Of a DNA stretch of 64,000 bases, positions 44,041-55,817 are shown one piece after another (within the stretch, counting starts at the first letter, position 1; each line of letters starts with the position of its first letter). A model generated the notes under the pieces. That model was not told the DNA's origin. It made no database searches and saw nothing but the letters and a program-made list of their open reading frames with translations. The translations under genes were made by a program, and so were the position numbers. Source of the stretch: Hawksworthiomyces lignivorus (lineage: Eukaryota > Ascomycota > Sordariomycetes > Ophiostomatales > Ophiostomataceae); NCBI GenBank assembly GCA_002917075.1, contig NTMA01000001.1:682001-746000 (forward strand), in the 5' to 3' direction.

Positions 44041-45902
44041 ATGGGAAACTCCGTGTTGTCGCAAGGTGTCTCGTACAACTTCAGCCACAATGAGTTTAAA
44101 CTCTCAAAATCTCGGACATGGACCAAAGTCTACGATCCTGTGAGACTGTGCCGTGACATCTTTCCTGTTTGAAAACTCCCCCTCCACTGACACGAGACTC
44201 GGATCGCAGGCATCGCAAAGCTTGATCACCAGAGTACCAGAGTCGACCACCAACGAGGTTCAGGAAGCTGTAGCTGCCGCTGCCACTGCTCAACCCGACT
44301 GGGCCGCTGTGCCGGTTCCCAAGAGAAGAGCCCTCATGCTGTCCTTGCTCACCGTTATCAGACAAAATTCCCCGAGGATCGTAAGTAGTTTCAAGTACGC
44401 GATACGACCATCTAGGACTTGGCTCCAATACGACTAACACGACATCTCATGGCAAATAGCGGCACTGTCTTTGTGTTGAAGTCGGCAAAACCCTGGCAGA
44501 CGCAGACGCAGAGTTTGAGCGCGCTATTGATGCCATCGAGACGGCATGCTCAACAGTCCACGAGATGGTTGGCGTGCATCATGTTAACCCAACTACCGAA
44601 ACCTACACTCTAATTGAAGCTCTCGTATGCAGTTCCGTCTTCTAGCCCTCTACTCTCTCCTTCTTCGCTGTTGACCCTTGACCTTATTTTCAGGGCGTGT
44701 GTATCACGATTAGTCCCTTCAACTTTCCCTTCTTGATACCACTATGGTCTATCCCCTACGCAATCTTGGCTGGGAATACAGCCGTATTAAAGCCCTCTGA
44801 AAAGACTCCCTCAGCACCCCAGATATTGGCCGAGTCCTTTTTGCAGGCTGGCTTCCCACCGGGCGTCTTTAATCTTATCCATGGAGGGGCCGATACTGTC
44901 AATACACTATTGTCTCAGCCTTCTGTCCGGGCCGTTAGTTTTGTTGGATCTGACGTTGTCGGCGAGCGCGTTTACGATCATGCCCGAGCCACGCGCAAGC
45001 GTGTTCAGGTCGAATGCAATGGGAAGAACCACGGTGTGGTTCTAGATGATGCTATTAAAATGAGGGCGCTTTATGCTATTGCTGGAAGCGCTTTCGGTGC
45101 TGCCGGTCAGCGCTGCATGGCTTTGAGTGTCATCATCATGGTGGGGTCGACTAAAGAATGGCTTGATGATCTTGTTACACTGGCAAAATCTCTGGTCATC
45201 GGATGCGGGCTAGACCCAGTGGTAGAGGTTGGTCCACTCATCAGCCAGGCCGCCAAGACAAGAGTGGAAGAAATCATTGCGGACGCCGAAAGAGAAGGCG
45301 CAAAAGTCCTATTGGATGGGAGAGAATACCCAGTTGCTGATTTCCCCAACGGGAACTTTGTCGGCCCAACCATTTTGGCAAACGTCAAGCCGTATATGTC
45401 TTGTTATCAGGAAGAAATCTTTGGGCCTGTGCTATGTTGCATGGAGGTTGATACTCTAGAGGAGGCGACAGAGATCATCAACACGAACAGATGTGCGCAT
45501 TCCGATACCTTGGCTGCTGCTAACTCGACCCTGAGAGCATTTTGCTGACGTCTGTAGTTGGAAATGGATGTACCCTCTTCACAAGCAGCCCTGTGAGTGC
45601 TCAGGCATTTCAACGAGGCGTCAACGTCGGTCAAATCGGCATCAACGTGCCGGTTCTCGGTAAATAGTCCTTTCTTCTAATATAAACTAGAGCGGGCGAG
45701 CTGACCATTCCCAGCACCATCGGGCCCGGTATTACGAACAGCTAACAAGGACTCATTTTTGGGAGGTAGGTGAACCACAAGCTCTTTTCTGTGTAGATGT
45801 GTCCTAATGTGTGGTTTTCTCTCTTCAGATCAAAATGGCCACGCCAAGTCTCCGTGGCAATTCTACACAGCGACAAAAACAGTAACGACTTTATGGCGAT
45901 AG
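44041..45902 (+). CDS. methylmalonate/malonate-semialdehyde dehydrogenase (acylating)
   Basis: CoA-dependent aldehyde dehydrogenase converting malonate or methylmalonate semialdehyde to acetyl- or propionyl-CoA. Seven exons, 44041-44139, 44210-44380, 44460-44624, 44694-45492, 45558-45659, 45715-45765 and 45829-45902, join in frame to 486 residues. Removal of the first intron (GTGAGA donor) restores [16 protein letters not shown]. Motifs are [46 protein letters not shown], the catalytic [11 protein letters not shown] and a final [14 protein letters not shown]. No clear mitochondrial presequence is seen. Inside a URC cluster it could oxidise malonate semialdehyde derived from 3-hydroxypropionate (inference). 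It converges on the second UPRT gene. Confidence 0.88.
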
Positions 45903-46112
45903 ATCAGGTGAACAGCGTATGGAAGATAGCGACTGCAACAAGATTTAAAGATAAAGAGGTCAACATATCGCGTTTTCACACTATAAATGTATATTCGAAA
46001 ATGAAGGTATGTTTAACTGTTAACAAAAGACGTATGTGTGGATTCTTACGAAAGTCTTAAATGAAAATGGAATAGATAGTTGTATTTCTTTTAGTCTGAA
46101 ATAAAGATCTAT

Positions 46113-46816
46113 TCAGGAGCTTCCAGTTCCGAACAAACGGTCACCAATATCTCCTACACCTGGTTTTACATAACCACGGCTATCTAACCCTTCATCAACG
46201 GCACCAACGATAAACTTTGTGTTTTCTGGGCAGACTTTAGAAGCACGCTCAATGCCTACTCTGCTAGCTAATAAACAAGCAAATGTGATCTGCTTAATAC
46301 CCCAGTCCCTGAAAAGTAAAAGTGTTAGCATTGCATTGGTGAAGGCAATTAATGAGGGGCTTCCGGCACAGTGAAACATAAACAGCAGAAGGCACGCAGA
46401 GTAACCTACTTCAGTATTGATATCGCGGCCTCCGCAGTACCGCCGGTGGCGATCAAAGGATCAAGAATGTATGCGTGTGTGATCTCGGGGCCTTTCTTGG
46501 CCAGTTTGTTGTAGTACTCTATTGGTTGGAGTGTTTCCCGCTCTCGGAAGAGGCCTATGTGATATATAACCATGTCGGTATCCTCCGGAAGAGCGTCCAC
46601 AAAGCTTTCCAACATAGCAATTCCAGACCGGAGAATGACGACAACAGCAATCTTCTCCCCTGGTTTTGGCACTGGGGTTGCAGCATCTTGCGCTAGAAGA
46701 GTAGTGAGCTTGGCGACCGTGGCACGAACAGCAGATGGCCGGAGAGTCGTATCTCGAAGGTGCGCCAAGGCACTCGAGAATTCTGGGCTGGTAACCAGGG
46801 TTACGTTCAGAGCCAT
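46113..46816 (-). CDS. URC6: uracil phosphoribosyltransferase, URC6-like
   Basis: Second UPRT, of the shorter, more bacterial-like subtype. Exons 46816-46410 and 46308-46113 give 200 residues. Motifs are VVVILRSGIAMLESF, HIGLFRERETLQPIEYYNKL, the PRPP loop ILDPLIATGGTAEAA, AVDEGLDSRGYVKPGVGD and IGDRLFGT. The segment before VVVILRSG is shorter than in typical enzymes. In Lachancea kluyveri URC6 is a UPRT required for growth on uracil; assignment here rests on subtype and on adjacency to URC4 and URC1. It is divergent from URC4. Confidence 0.85.
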
Positions 46817-47532
46817 TATGATGCTGTGAATTTGGAGGGAAAACTATGGAAAGGTATAGAGGTCACCCGAAGAAAGGTTTTCACTTTGCGATAAATGAAA
46901 AGTAGAATGATGCGATTTTATTAGACAGAAGCAGTTTCGCCAAAAAAAAAAAAAAAGAAAGCAAAAAGAAAAAAAAAGAATCAACGTGTAAGTTACGCTG
47001 CTGTTCTTCGCCACAAAGAGTAACGAGCAGTCTATCGATATACATATCAAAAACGCGTATGATTATATTCTAATGTCTGTGGAGCGCCTACGGTCTAGAG
47101 CTATGTCAGCAGCTGTCTGGAAATCTGCTTTAGCTCACAGTCCACCTTGTGTTACGAAAGTCGATGCGGTTTATCAACCAATTATGGCCACTAATCTTGA
47201 TAGTACTGTACTATGGGGGTATTGGGGCTGATAAGATGACTGTGTCTCTATCGCAGATCGATAGAAGTGGGACCCTAAGGTTGATAACGCCGACGGCCGG
47301 CCGTATCTATTATATGGGGCTCCATGCAGCGATAATTGACAGATGTTATGATGTAATTAACTCCCCGAAAACTCCACACTTTTGCACGGTGGGTTTTGCT
47401 TGCGCTCCGCTGAGCTGTCTTGCGCTCTTGACACCAAGATCCATTCAAGAAGGATCGGGGGCCACGGGAAAGAATAGCTGTCGCCAGAGAGACTAGAACA
47501 ACATTACCGGCTCTACACGATCAGATCCCAAG
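46817..47532. other. divergent promoter between URC6-like and URC4 genes
   Basis: Poly-A runs lie at about 46940-46980. A TGATAAGA GATA-type site is at 47229-47236 and TGATAAC near 47282. No coding frame is supported. Confidence 0.4.
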
Positions 47533-49067
47533 ATGGCAGCTCACCACGACGACAGCATTGACTACCTCTTGAGCTTACAGGCCGTCCGCGACCGAGCTGG
47601 GCAAGTTTTGCAGCTCGCTAAAGAAGGATCACTCAACAGCTTCAGCTATGACGAGCAGCGCATGCCAGCTGCTGCTGATTTCGTCTTAAATATTATCAAC
47701 GCAAGTGTTTTCTGCCTTGGGAGCAGAGTCTGAGTGGGAAGTGCTAACGTGCCTGGCGTAGCGAGATTTTGGTCCCGATAAATTTACGGAGATCCCTCCG
47801 CATGGCCGTTGGCAGCACTTCAATGTCGGCGAGGTAGACCGCGTCACTCCGCTGCTGGAGAGCTGGACTTCCCAGGGATGCGACAAAATGGAGGTCACTC
47901 GCCGGGTGCTTGACATGTTTTTCGTCTCAGTCCTATTAGACGCTGGCGCCGGTGACACTTGGAAGTTCCAGGAACCAGGAGCAAGCGGATCGTGCAACCG
48001 AAGCGAAGGTATAGCGGTGGCTTCCCTTTATATGTTCAAATCGGGAATTTTTGACGGCACCGGAGAGAAAAGGCCAATAGTTGATGGTAAGAATCTGCGA
48101 AATATTTTCTCGTCAAACCTCCGTCGAACAAAAATAGCAATGAACACGACTGAGCTAATATAATTCAATTACTATTTTAGGGAGTGGCCTTACTGGACTC
48201 ACGGAGGCAGCTTTCAAAGAATACTTTCAGATCTCTTCCGACAATGTTCTCTTAGGCGTAAGCTCTCGTGTAGAACTTCTGCAAAGCGTTGGCAAATCCC
48301 TTTTAGTTTTCCCAGATATTTTTGGCTCCACTGGCCGGCCAGGAAACATGCTGGGTGAGTAGTAGCATTGTTTCCCTATGTACTAAAGCAGTACAGAATT
48401 CACGACGTTGTCTAATCAGAGAACAGATTATCTGGTGAAGCACTCGACACAGTCTGGAATAATTGACTATCAAACGTTGTGGAAGGTACTTCAAACGGTC
48501 CTGATTCCTTCATGGCCTAAGAATCGGCCATCTATTGATGGCCATCCTATCGGAGATGCCTGGCCCCTCAAGGCTCTTGCGCAGAAAGCCGAGCGAGAGG
48601 GAGTTAAGTCGCCTTCAGCTACGATTCAGCCTTTCCATAAACTCACTCAATGGCTCGGCTACTCTCTTTCCGTGCCATTTAGCCGTATCCTAGGCTTTGA
48701 AGTTATAAACATGGGTTCAGGAACTGGCTTGCCAGAGTATCGAAACGGGGGCCTCTTCGTGGACCTCGGCGTACTCAAGCTAAAACCAGAAGCCATAAAA
48801 CTCGGACTTGAGGCTTCGGGAAAAGAGCTCCCAATTTTCTCTGCATCTAGTGATACGATTGTTGAATGGAGGGCTATGACTGTAGCTTTACTAGATGAGC
48901 TGTTTAAGCTCGTCGCTGCACGCTTCGCTGAGCAAGGTGTAGACATAACCATGGCTCAGATGCTAGAAGCGGGAAGTTGGAAAGGCGGACGAGAACTGGC
49001 TGCGCTTCATCGCCCGCAAACTAAGTCTAGTCCTATTCTCATAGACGGTGATGGGACTCTATTTTAA
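47533..49067 (+). CDS. URC4: URC4, DUF1688 uracil catabolism protein
   Basis: Member of DUF1688, the family of yeast URC4, required for the URC route of uracil degradation; its exact chemistry is not established to my knowledge. Exons 47533-47700, 47762-48086, 48181-48354 and 48427-49067 give 435 residues. Conserved stretches are FGPDKFTEIPPHGRWQHF, SGIFDGTGEKRPIVDGSGL, FGSTGRPGNMLDYL, LTQWLGYSLSVPF, LPEYRNGGLFVDLG and VEWRAMTVALLDEL. The first intron starts with GC (GCAAGT) and ends GTAG; no GT donor gives the right frame. URC1 follows on the same strand 947 bp downstream. Confidence 0.92.
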
Positions 49068-49315
49068 AACGAAGTGTTACAGGAAATTAAAAATCTTGTG
49101 ATACTAACATCTGATGAGTGAAATTTAAGACTGTTGAATCTGTGATAATTCACTTTCTTGGTTAAGTTTAATAGCGAGATTACGGGGGAATTTTCACTAA
49201 GATAAAATTAGAATTCTGCTATGTTTTTGTTGCGCTCGCTGCTCTTAATGATCGGTATTGCACTAAAAAGGCTGAAGAAATTGGCATCTACGGTATGTAC
49301 TTGTTGCTGGTGAAG

Positions 49316-49358
49316 CTGTAAATAGTCAAAATTGGCTAACAAATACGATTTAACTCTA
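49316..49358 (+). repeat. dispersed repeat related to the LINE 3' end (copy 2)
   Basis: AATAGTCAAAATTGGCTAAC, then AAATACGATTTAACTCTAG, closely matches the minus strand of the LINE tail (AATAGTCAGGATTGGCTAAT, then AAACACGATTAAACTCAAG). It is the best-preserved isolated copy outside the LINE locus. Confidence 0.6.
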
Positions 49359-49641
49359 GTGTTGGTAGCACAAACAATTCAAATTAGGATTCCAACTGTT
49401 ACCTATGCTACGAATTAGGGAACCAGGCAGGATGGCCATCTAAGACTACAGCTGTGCGTAAACAAAAGGCTCATAACTGCTAGTTTCGTGAGGTATCTTG
49501 GTGGTTGAACTCTTTTTGGCTTAAACCCATTTTACACATGAGAAATACTATTCTATAAGGAACAAGAACTACATAATAATTAAACCCCACAATAGTATAG
49601 GGACTTTGGAGTAAAGGAGATCCACTAAAAGTAGACAGAAG

Positions 49642-49752
49642 AGATAAAGGAGAGATAAGCAGAGATAGAAAAATAGAGATAACGAGCCGCAGATTAATTA
49701 GCTTCCTTTGCCACTTTTATCTCCTTATCGCCTCAAGGCACTTAACTTATCT
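49642..49752. promoter_or_regulatory. GATA-site cluster upstream of URC1
   Basis: AGATAA or AGATAG occurs at 49642, 49653, 49663 and 49677 on the plus strand. TTATCT/CTTATC occurs at 49717, 49724 and 49746 on the other, making seven sites in about 110 bp. The first four sit in a purine-rich run of near repeats. The URC1 start is 260 bp beyond. Confidence 0.5.
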
Positions 49753-50014
49753 AGGAATCAGATCTATTTGGTGAAGCAAAGCTGGTGAAAATGATCCGTA
49801 AGCTTGTTTTCTCGCCCCGATACTGTATCAGTCACCGTACACGCTCTGATAGACACATTAATCATCTACCAGATTAGATCTGGGTCCCTGGGGCACCTGA
49901 GAAACTGTGGGTAAAGGCATAATGGTCAATTCTAGACACGAAGCGGATACGCCAGTATTTTCATCTTATAAACACTCGACCGTCACCAAATAGCATTCCA
50001 GTAGCCTCACAAAC

Positions 50015-51655
50015 ATGAACACTGCATATGCTCTAGAACCACCCGAGACAGTTACTCTCCGGCCAACCAAGCGCATTTGCACAGACACAGACAAGATGAC
50101 AGTAGATAGTTCTGAAAGATCCGAACGCGTCACTGAGGCAACCAAGGAGCAGCCCTCAACCAAGAAATACTCGAGCCGCATCGTGGTGAGTGATATCTCG
50201 TCTCCAGCTTCCTCTGGCGAAAGATTTACTGTAATTGAAGGCGAAAGTAATACTAAGACTCTGCTGTGTTACAGTTGACGACATACCCCGGCCAGAGCGT
50301 GGTTGATCCGATCAAGCTCACTTGGGGCGCGGCAGACCCTCAAGAGCGGGGTCCGATCCTCGTTTCTCGCAACGGAAAGACTCTGTCAAGACGAAATGCC
50401 ATCGGCGCACATGGTGGCAGTTACAGCATCTACAATGCACTGGCCATTGCGGCGGGCGATCTTCCTGTCGATTTTCGGCCAAGTTTCAAGGACACGCAGC
50501 CAACTTTCAACCCTCCCCAGCAGCCAGCTTGGTCTGACCCGACTAAAATCGTGTCCATGGATCCATTTGGACATGATGTCGCTAAACATTTTGAAAAATA
50601 TTTAGAAGATGGATTGGACGTGCGGCCTACCATCGCCATTACACGAGCAAATATGCGTGTTTCCGAGATTACAGAGTCTATTAGGCAAGGCAGCCTGTCT
50701 GTAGATGGCAACATCGTGATAAACGAGAGCGGGGATGTGCGCGTGACTAAGTGTGCTGTTGAGCCTGTATGGCACCTACCTGGTGTCGCCGCGAGATTCG
50801 GCATCGACGAGACTACCCTCCGTCGCGCATTATTTGAACATACCGGTGGCAGCTACCCAGAGCTGGTGACGCGGCCAGACATTAAGACCTTCCTGCCACC
50901 TATCGGTGGACTGACTGTATATATCTTCGGTCCCCCTGAGCGAGTTTCCGACCCTAACGTATCGCTGGCACTACGCATCCACGACGAGTGCAATGGTTCA
51001 GATGTTTTCCAGTCTGATATCTGCACGTGTCGGCCATACCTCACGTTTGGTATCGAGGAGGCCATCAAAGAAGCTCAGAACGGAGGTTCGGGCGTCGTTA
51101 TTTACTTCCGGAAAGAGGGCCGGGCGTTGGGCGAAGTTGTCAAATACCTTGTGTATAACGCTCGCAAACGTGGTGGTGATACCGCTGATAAGTACTTCCT
51201 GCGGACAGAAAACGTTGCTGGTGTACGAGATGTAAGTTTTCGCGCCGAAGAATCTTGATCATTGTGCTTGTTCTGGAGCTAAGTGGTGTGAAATATAGAT
51301 GCGGTTCCAAGCCCTGATGCCCGACATCCTTCACTGGCTAGGCATCAAGAAAATCGATCGTATGCTGTCTATGTCCAACATGAAGCATGATGCCATCGTA
51401 GAGCAAGGCATTCCTATCCTAGAGCGAATCCCCATCCCAGACCGTAAGTGCAGCCAGCCCCAATTAAAAGAGAAATGTGCATTGTGTGGCCGTGACTAAT
51501 TTCGCTCTTTAGATATGATTCCCGAAGATTCGCACGTTGAGATTGATGCCAAGATCAATGCAGGATACTTCACAACAAGCAAGCAGCACACTGAGGAGGA
51601 GTTAAAACACGTCAAGGGCCGTGGTTGGCAGGGCTGGGAGGATATCTCCCACTGA
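50015..51655 (+). CDS. URC1: URC1, GTP cyclohydrolase II-like uracil catabolism protein
   Basis: Relative of riboflavin enzyme GTP cyclohydrolase II, used in the URC pathway on a uracil-derived nucleotide. Exons 50015-50185, 50275-51231, 51299-51443 and 51513-51655 give 471 residues. The N-terminal extension (LTTYPGQSVVDPIKLTWGAA; GRNGKTLSRRNAIGAHGGSY-like region) is typical of URC1, not RibA. The cyclohydrolase core has the zinc ligands Cys-x10-Cys-x-Cys in HDECNGSDVFQSDICTC, YFRKEGRALGEVVKYL (RibA: RQEGRGIG), and LSMSNMKHDAI. It sits directly downstream of URC4 with a GATA-rich promoter. Confidence 0.93.
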
Positions 51656-52527
51656 TCAAAGCGAAGTTAGAGCTTACAGGTCTCAGTCCACTCCCATGGC
51701 CAAATATCTGGGTCAACTAATATCTGAGTACATTTTTTCAATCTTCTGAGAATGTTAGATTGGAAATGTACTAGTGAATGGCTTGGATGGCATCTAAGTC
51801 CTAGCATTGCATTGTTCGACGTTTTGATGACCGTCTGTTCTAGATATGCATGCGGTCCACTTCAATGTTCTCTTTAGCCAAAAGGAGTAAATAGTTAACG
51901 TTAAAAAAAAATTAAGAACATTAAATTATATTAGCTTGAACATGCTGTTGTGGCTGCTAAGGTTGGGGGCTTTCTTAGCTGAGAAATATAGGGCTCTACG
52001 TTGGCGGGTGATTAGCCGTGTTTTCGCTGCCTGTCTTACGACTGCATATAAGTACAAATGTTTCTTCTTTCTAAAGTATATCTGTTGCGCCATTAGTCTC
52101 TCTCTCTTATTTTTTATTTATTCCTTATTTTTGTAACGTTTTCATTGGATCGATTTGAATCTTCTCTTTAACCTCTCTCTCTCTGCCACCTTTCCTTCTA
52201 TCTTTTCCATTATACGGTCTTTTAAAAGGGATATTTGCTCTTTGAAGCACTATATAGGGCAGAAAACTCTGTTGAGTTGTTCAGGCTTGGTAAGTTTATG
52301 TTCAGTGAGACCTTTGCCGGTAAGGGTAATTTATATATAATGATAGTATAGATATGCAGCAGTAGTTAGTAAAAACTAGCTATTACTTTATTCTATTGTA
52401 ACTATCTTAGGGTCATTCTCTTATATATAAGGTGAACTTATATGACTCCGTATGTAAACTTCATTTAAAGACAACAGTAGAGAAAGGTTTCTTTACTTGA
52501 GTTCTCGACTCTTGGCAGACGCAGACC
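51656..52527. other. intergenic region
   Basis: A/T-rich and pyrimidine-rich tracts (CTCTCTCT near 52101-52200). Short frames have no motif. No gene is supported. Confidence 0.4.
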
Positions 52528-54231
52528 TTATCCATCCTTCATCATCTCGTTAACAAGCCCCCTATCTCTTACCCAGTCTTCCCAACCATGCACCTTCCCG
52601 CCTGCAAAGGCGTCATCTTCCCAACTATTGTTCCAATGCATAATATCCTTGGCCAAGAACTTATGCACGGGACCTGGTATATTTTCGATCTTGTCGTCTG
52701 CTGCTCGTAGTTTCAACTCTTGAAGTATATCACAGAGCTTGTTATACTCGTCCACTGAACCCCTCCCACTTCCACCTCTGACGCCGTAAGAAAAGACCAA
52801 ATTCTCCTTCTTGCCACTCCCATAAACATCCACATACTCTTTCATCAAGAGGCAAGTCTCATCGATCAAAGCAAGCGTATCATCTCTAGTAATGCTTCCA
52901 TCCATGCCATCCTGCCCAGCAATCCTTGCTAACGCTAACTCAAACGTCGATTTTAACCGCAGGTTATTTTGATATAACATCGCTCCCTCGCCTTTCTCCA
53001 TGAAGCGAGACCAGTACTGATCACTCACCACCTTCAGCTGCAACCTTCTCTGCAGTTCAAAGAACCAAAATGCAACCAGTGCCACATCCTGTGTCTCTCC
53101 CAACTGGCGTTGCATCCACTCGGATCTATACAAAACCTTCTCTTCTAGGTCACGAATCCCCTTGCGCAGATTCGCTGCTGGTATCCAGAACTGGAAGAGC
53201 CTGAAGATACGTCTCTGCAGAACCCGGAACGTATGCTTCGATAGGATAATACTATCTGCAGATGGGTCCTCTTCCGGCCACTCGTAACCGTTGAGCCCCT
53301 CTCGTAATAGGCCCTTTCGCTTCAGTGCAGCTTGGTACTCGCCCAAGAACTTCGCATGACCGCCAAGGGGCGCAATTCCCGCCGCTTCGAACATCCATGC
53401 AGGGATGTATAAGCATCGCCTCTTGTTCGCCGGGCGCACTCGCCGAACCCTCAAGAGGAGCATTACGAGGTCGTGATAATTTCCGGGCAGCGGACCGAGA
53501 TCGATATTTGGTTCCACAGTATGAGAATCATCGCCCCGGGACCTTCCGAGTCCCTTGGCCATGTGGCACCAGAGATGAGCTTTCTGTGCAAGGTGTGTGA
53601 ATGCCACATCTGTGATGCCGTGCGTAAATTTATTGCGATGAGTCAAGACCTCTTCCTCCCCAGAGGGGGAAGGCACCCACATATCCGCGCAGGCAAGCAC
53701 GCCGCCCATCTCGCGCAGCAAGACGGCGGCGTCGTCGAGTCGTCCATCGTGCACCAAGACTGACACGACGAGACCGGCGGCCTGCTCAAGGTCGAGACGC
53801 GCGCGGGACCTGATGTGCTGTGTGAGCGTGTAGATGCTCGCGGAAGGGTTGCGACACGCTTCGATGTTCGAGATGTATCGAGTTGTATCTCTAGTATCTA
53901 GGTCCTGCGGGAGGGCGAGGGCGAGATTTGGAATGCTGCGCTGGCGTATGCAGGAGATGGCGACATCGATGATGAGAGAAACCTCGGGGCTAAACCAGTC
54001 CGTTTTGAGATAGGCTTCGAAAGATGTGATATTCCAGACCCCTTGTGCGCGTTCCTGGCTGCGCCTGAGATATGGGGTCACGTGTGGAAGGTTGAAAGAT
54101 TCACGAGAATCTAATAATGGGAAAGTCTTGTTGCAATCCTGCGGAAAGTCTCGTGTTTTGGGCAGGCCTGAATTTGTGACCATGCCTACGATTGTCTGGA
54201 TGGTGTAGGGTAGCTGGATCTTAGTATTCAT
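52528..54231 (-). CDS. hypothetical 567-residue protein
   Basis: One uninterrupted frame from ATG 54231 to 52528 with consistent codon use; no introns. I recognise no catalytic motif. Predicted helical segments such as LEQAAGLVVSVLVHDGRLDD and LVAFWFFELQRRLQLKVVSD dominate. An acidic/Trp-containing C-terminus (HGWEDWVRDRG) is seen. There are no signal peptide or membrane helices. It is probably a fungus-specific soluble protein of unknown role. Confidence 0.7.
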   Translation of the reverse strand: MNTKIQLPYTIQTIVGMVTNSGLPKTRDFPQDCNKTFPLLDSRESFNLPHVTPYLRRSQERAQGVWNITSFEAYLKTDWFSPEVSLIIDVAISCIRQRSIPNLALALPQDLDTRDTTRYISNIEACRNPSASIYTLTQHIRSRARLDLEQAAGLVVSVLVHDGRLDDAAVLLREMGGVLACADMWVPSPSGEEEVLTHRNKFTHGITDVAFTHLAQKAHLWCHMAKGLGRSRGDDSHTVEPNIDLGPLPGNYHDLVMLLLRVRRVRPANKRRCLYIPAWMFEAAGIAPLGGHAKFLGEYQAALKRKGLLREGLNGYEWPEEDPSADSIILSKHTFRVLQRRIFRLFQFWIPAANLRKGIRDLEEKVLYRSEWMQRQLGETQDVALVAFWFFELQRRLQLKVVSDQYWSRFMEKGEGAMLYQNNLRLKSTFELALARIAGQDGMDGSITRDDTLALIDETCLLMKEYVDVYGSGKKENLVFSYGVRGGSGRGSVDEYNKLCDILQELKLRAADDKIENIPGPVHKFLAKDIMHWNNSWEDDAFAGGKVHGWEDWVRDRGLVNEMMKDG

Positions 54232-54630
54232 TTTGGTTTCCGTAGGGTGATTCGGGTGATGAGCCTTAGAGTGGGCAGAACGATCTTAGTGATCTAGAGC
54301 TATAGCGTGGAGTTTCTTGTCGGGAGAGCGGTAGGGCTGGCATTATATGAAAGACACGCTTCTCGGTTTCAAGCTTTATTTCGTAGAGACAGCCGAGTTG
54401 AGTCACCGGCCAAAAAAAAAGCGTGAGAATGCAGATTTGGAGGCCTTCCACTTCAAGCATGTGGTGCTCGGTGTACCTCGTTTCTAATTGGCCAATAGAG
54501 CTTAATAGATTTGCTGCGCCTTGTGGACCTATTTATGTTGAGGAGCTAATCTTGGCTGATGATTTTTGGGCTTGCGAGCCTCCTGATTGGTTAGCTTTTG
54601 GCACTTCAGTTGTGCCTTTGCACTCTTCTC

Positions 54631-54682
54631 AAGGCTGACCTTAAGGCTGGCCTCAAGGCTGGCCTCAAGGCTGGCCTCAAGG
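54631..54682 (+). repeat. 12-bp tandem repeat
   Basis: About 4.3 copies of AAGGCTGGCCTC; the first copy is diverged (AAGGCTGACCTT). It lies in the intergenic region upstream of the methyltransferase, with no coding overlap that I support. Confidence 0.8.
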
Positions 54683-55145
54683 TTTAACTATCCCTAAGAG
54701 AGTAATAGATTTTAATCCGTAAGGGTCGTTCCGGTTGTGGAGTCTCACGAATGCCGTCGCGGAAAGAAATGTGGAACTAGTTAGCATCAGATTTACAACG
54801 CATATGCGAAATGACGTGCCAGTAACCATATATTGCCATTTACTTAGTCACCAACCATCGGTGGGCAGACCAGTCCTCGGGCCATTCCCTCTCCGAGTCA
54901 TATCGGCAGCAGAGTCCTCGGCTCGGTTTTGGCACTGGTATCGCCGACCCCAACATCAGTAACCACCGGCAATCACGTGTGCATACATCCGAGACTTGTA
55001 TTGTTCCTACCGTTGTTGTCAGAGCAACAATACCTTTTCTTCTACACTATACGAGAAGATTAAATATGTTCTATATGGAGCTGGATTGCATTACCTAGCT
55101 GTGTGCAGTGTGCCGTGTGCCGATTTGAAATATTTGGCCCGGCAT

Positions 55146-55331
55146 ATGCAGAAATTTCGGAAGGATGTACTCGACGTCGTACGCAAGGATTTTGCCAGCT
55201 TATTCGCCTCCTCTCAAAAAGTTCCTTCCGCACGGGCCGCAGTGGGGGCGCAGCAGGTTTTGGCGAACCTTGATAGCTTCTTAATGTCTTACGAATTGGC
55301 TAGAAAACGACAAGGGACGGCGACGATCTGA
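55146..55331 (+). CDS. possible small protein (61 residues)
   Basis: A frame from ATG 55146 (MQKFRKDVLDVVRKDF) is open upstream to 54996 without another ATG. The sequence has amphipathic helix character, with basic and hydrophobic residues alternating, and ends ELARKRQGTATI. No family is recognised. It could be a small protein, an exon or chance. Confidence 0.22.
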   Translation: MQKFRKDVLDVVRKDFASLFASSQKVPSARAAVGAQQVLANLDSFLMSYELARKRQGTATI

Positions 55332-55817
55332 AGTCCCACCCGTATCATTTACTGAGCAGGTATTACGATAGGACAGACAAATTAGAACTTGGGATGTTGC
55401 AGCAGTGTAACATGGGGGACTGGAAGGACATGGATTACATCGTTTCGGTTGGATCCTAGGTCCCCGCGCGAGGGTGACGTGTCAAACGGGACACGGGAGA
55501 GCTTCGATGGGAGATAGAGAGTTATACTCCGTACTGAAAACTGCTGTGTGGAAATTTGCTGAGGCACAAGCCAAAGCTCACTACAGGGCAATTCCAAAGA
55601 CCAATATGTTACGTAAAGCTCAAATTTGAACAAGAAAAACAAAACTGCAGTATTTCTTGATAAAGATGGTAAAGCCAAGGCCACCATAAAAATCTCTAGT
55701 AGACCACTTCAGTAAAAGAAATGTCACCAAGTTCCTCTTTCTCGCCGAAGTCTCCCTAAGACGAACAATTAAGAAGCTCTCCTTTTTATATATATAATTC
55801 TTTTTACTAAATCGGAA

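Noticed and set aside
43803..44093. Open frame from ATG 43803 as first exon of the semialdehyde dehydrogenase
   Set aside because: It cannot be spliced to the downstream frame in phase with the available sites, whereas ATG 44041 opens the right frame directly.
52155..52340. CT-rich stretches as a microsatellite or gene
   Set aside because: The CTCTCT runs are short and interrupted; the frames have no protein character.
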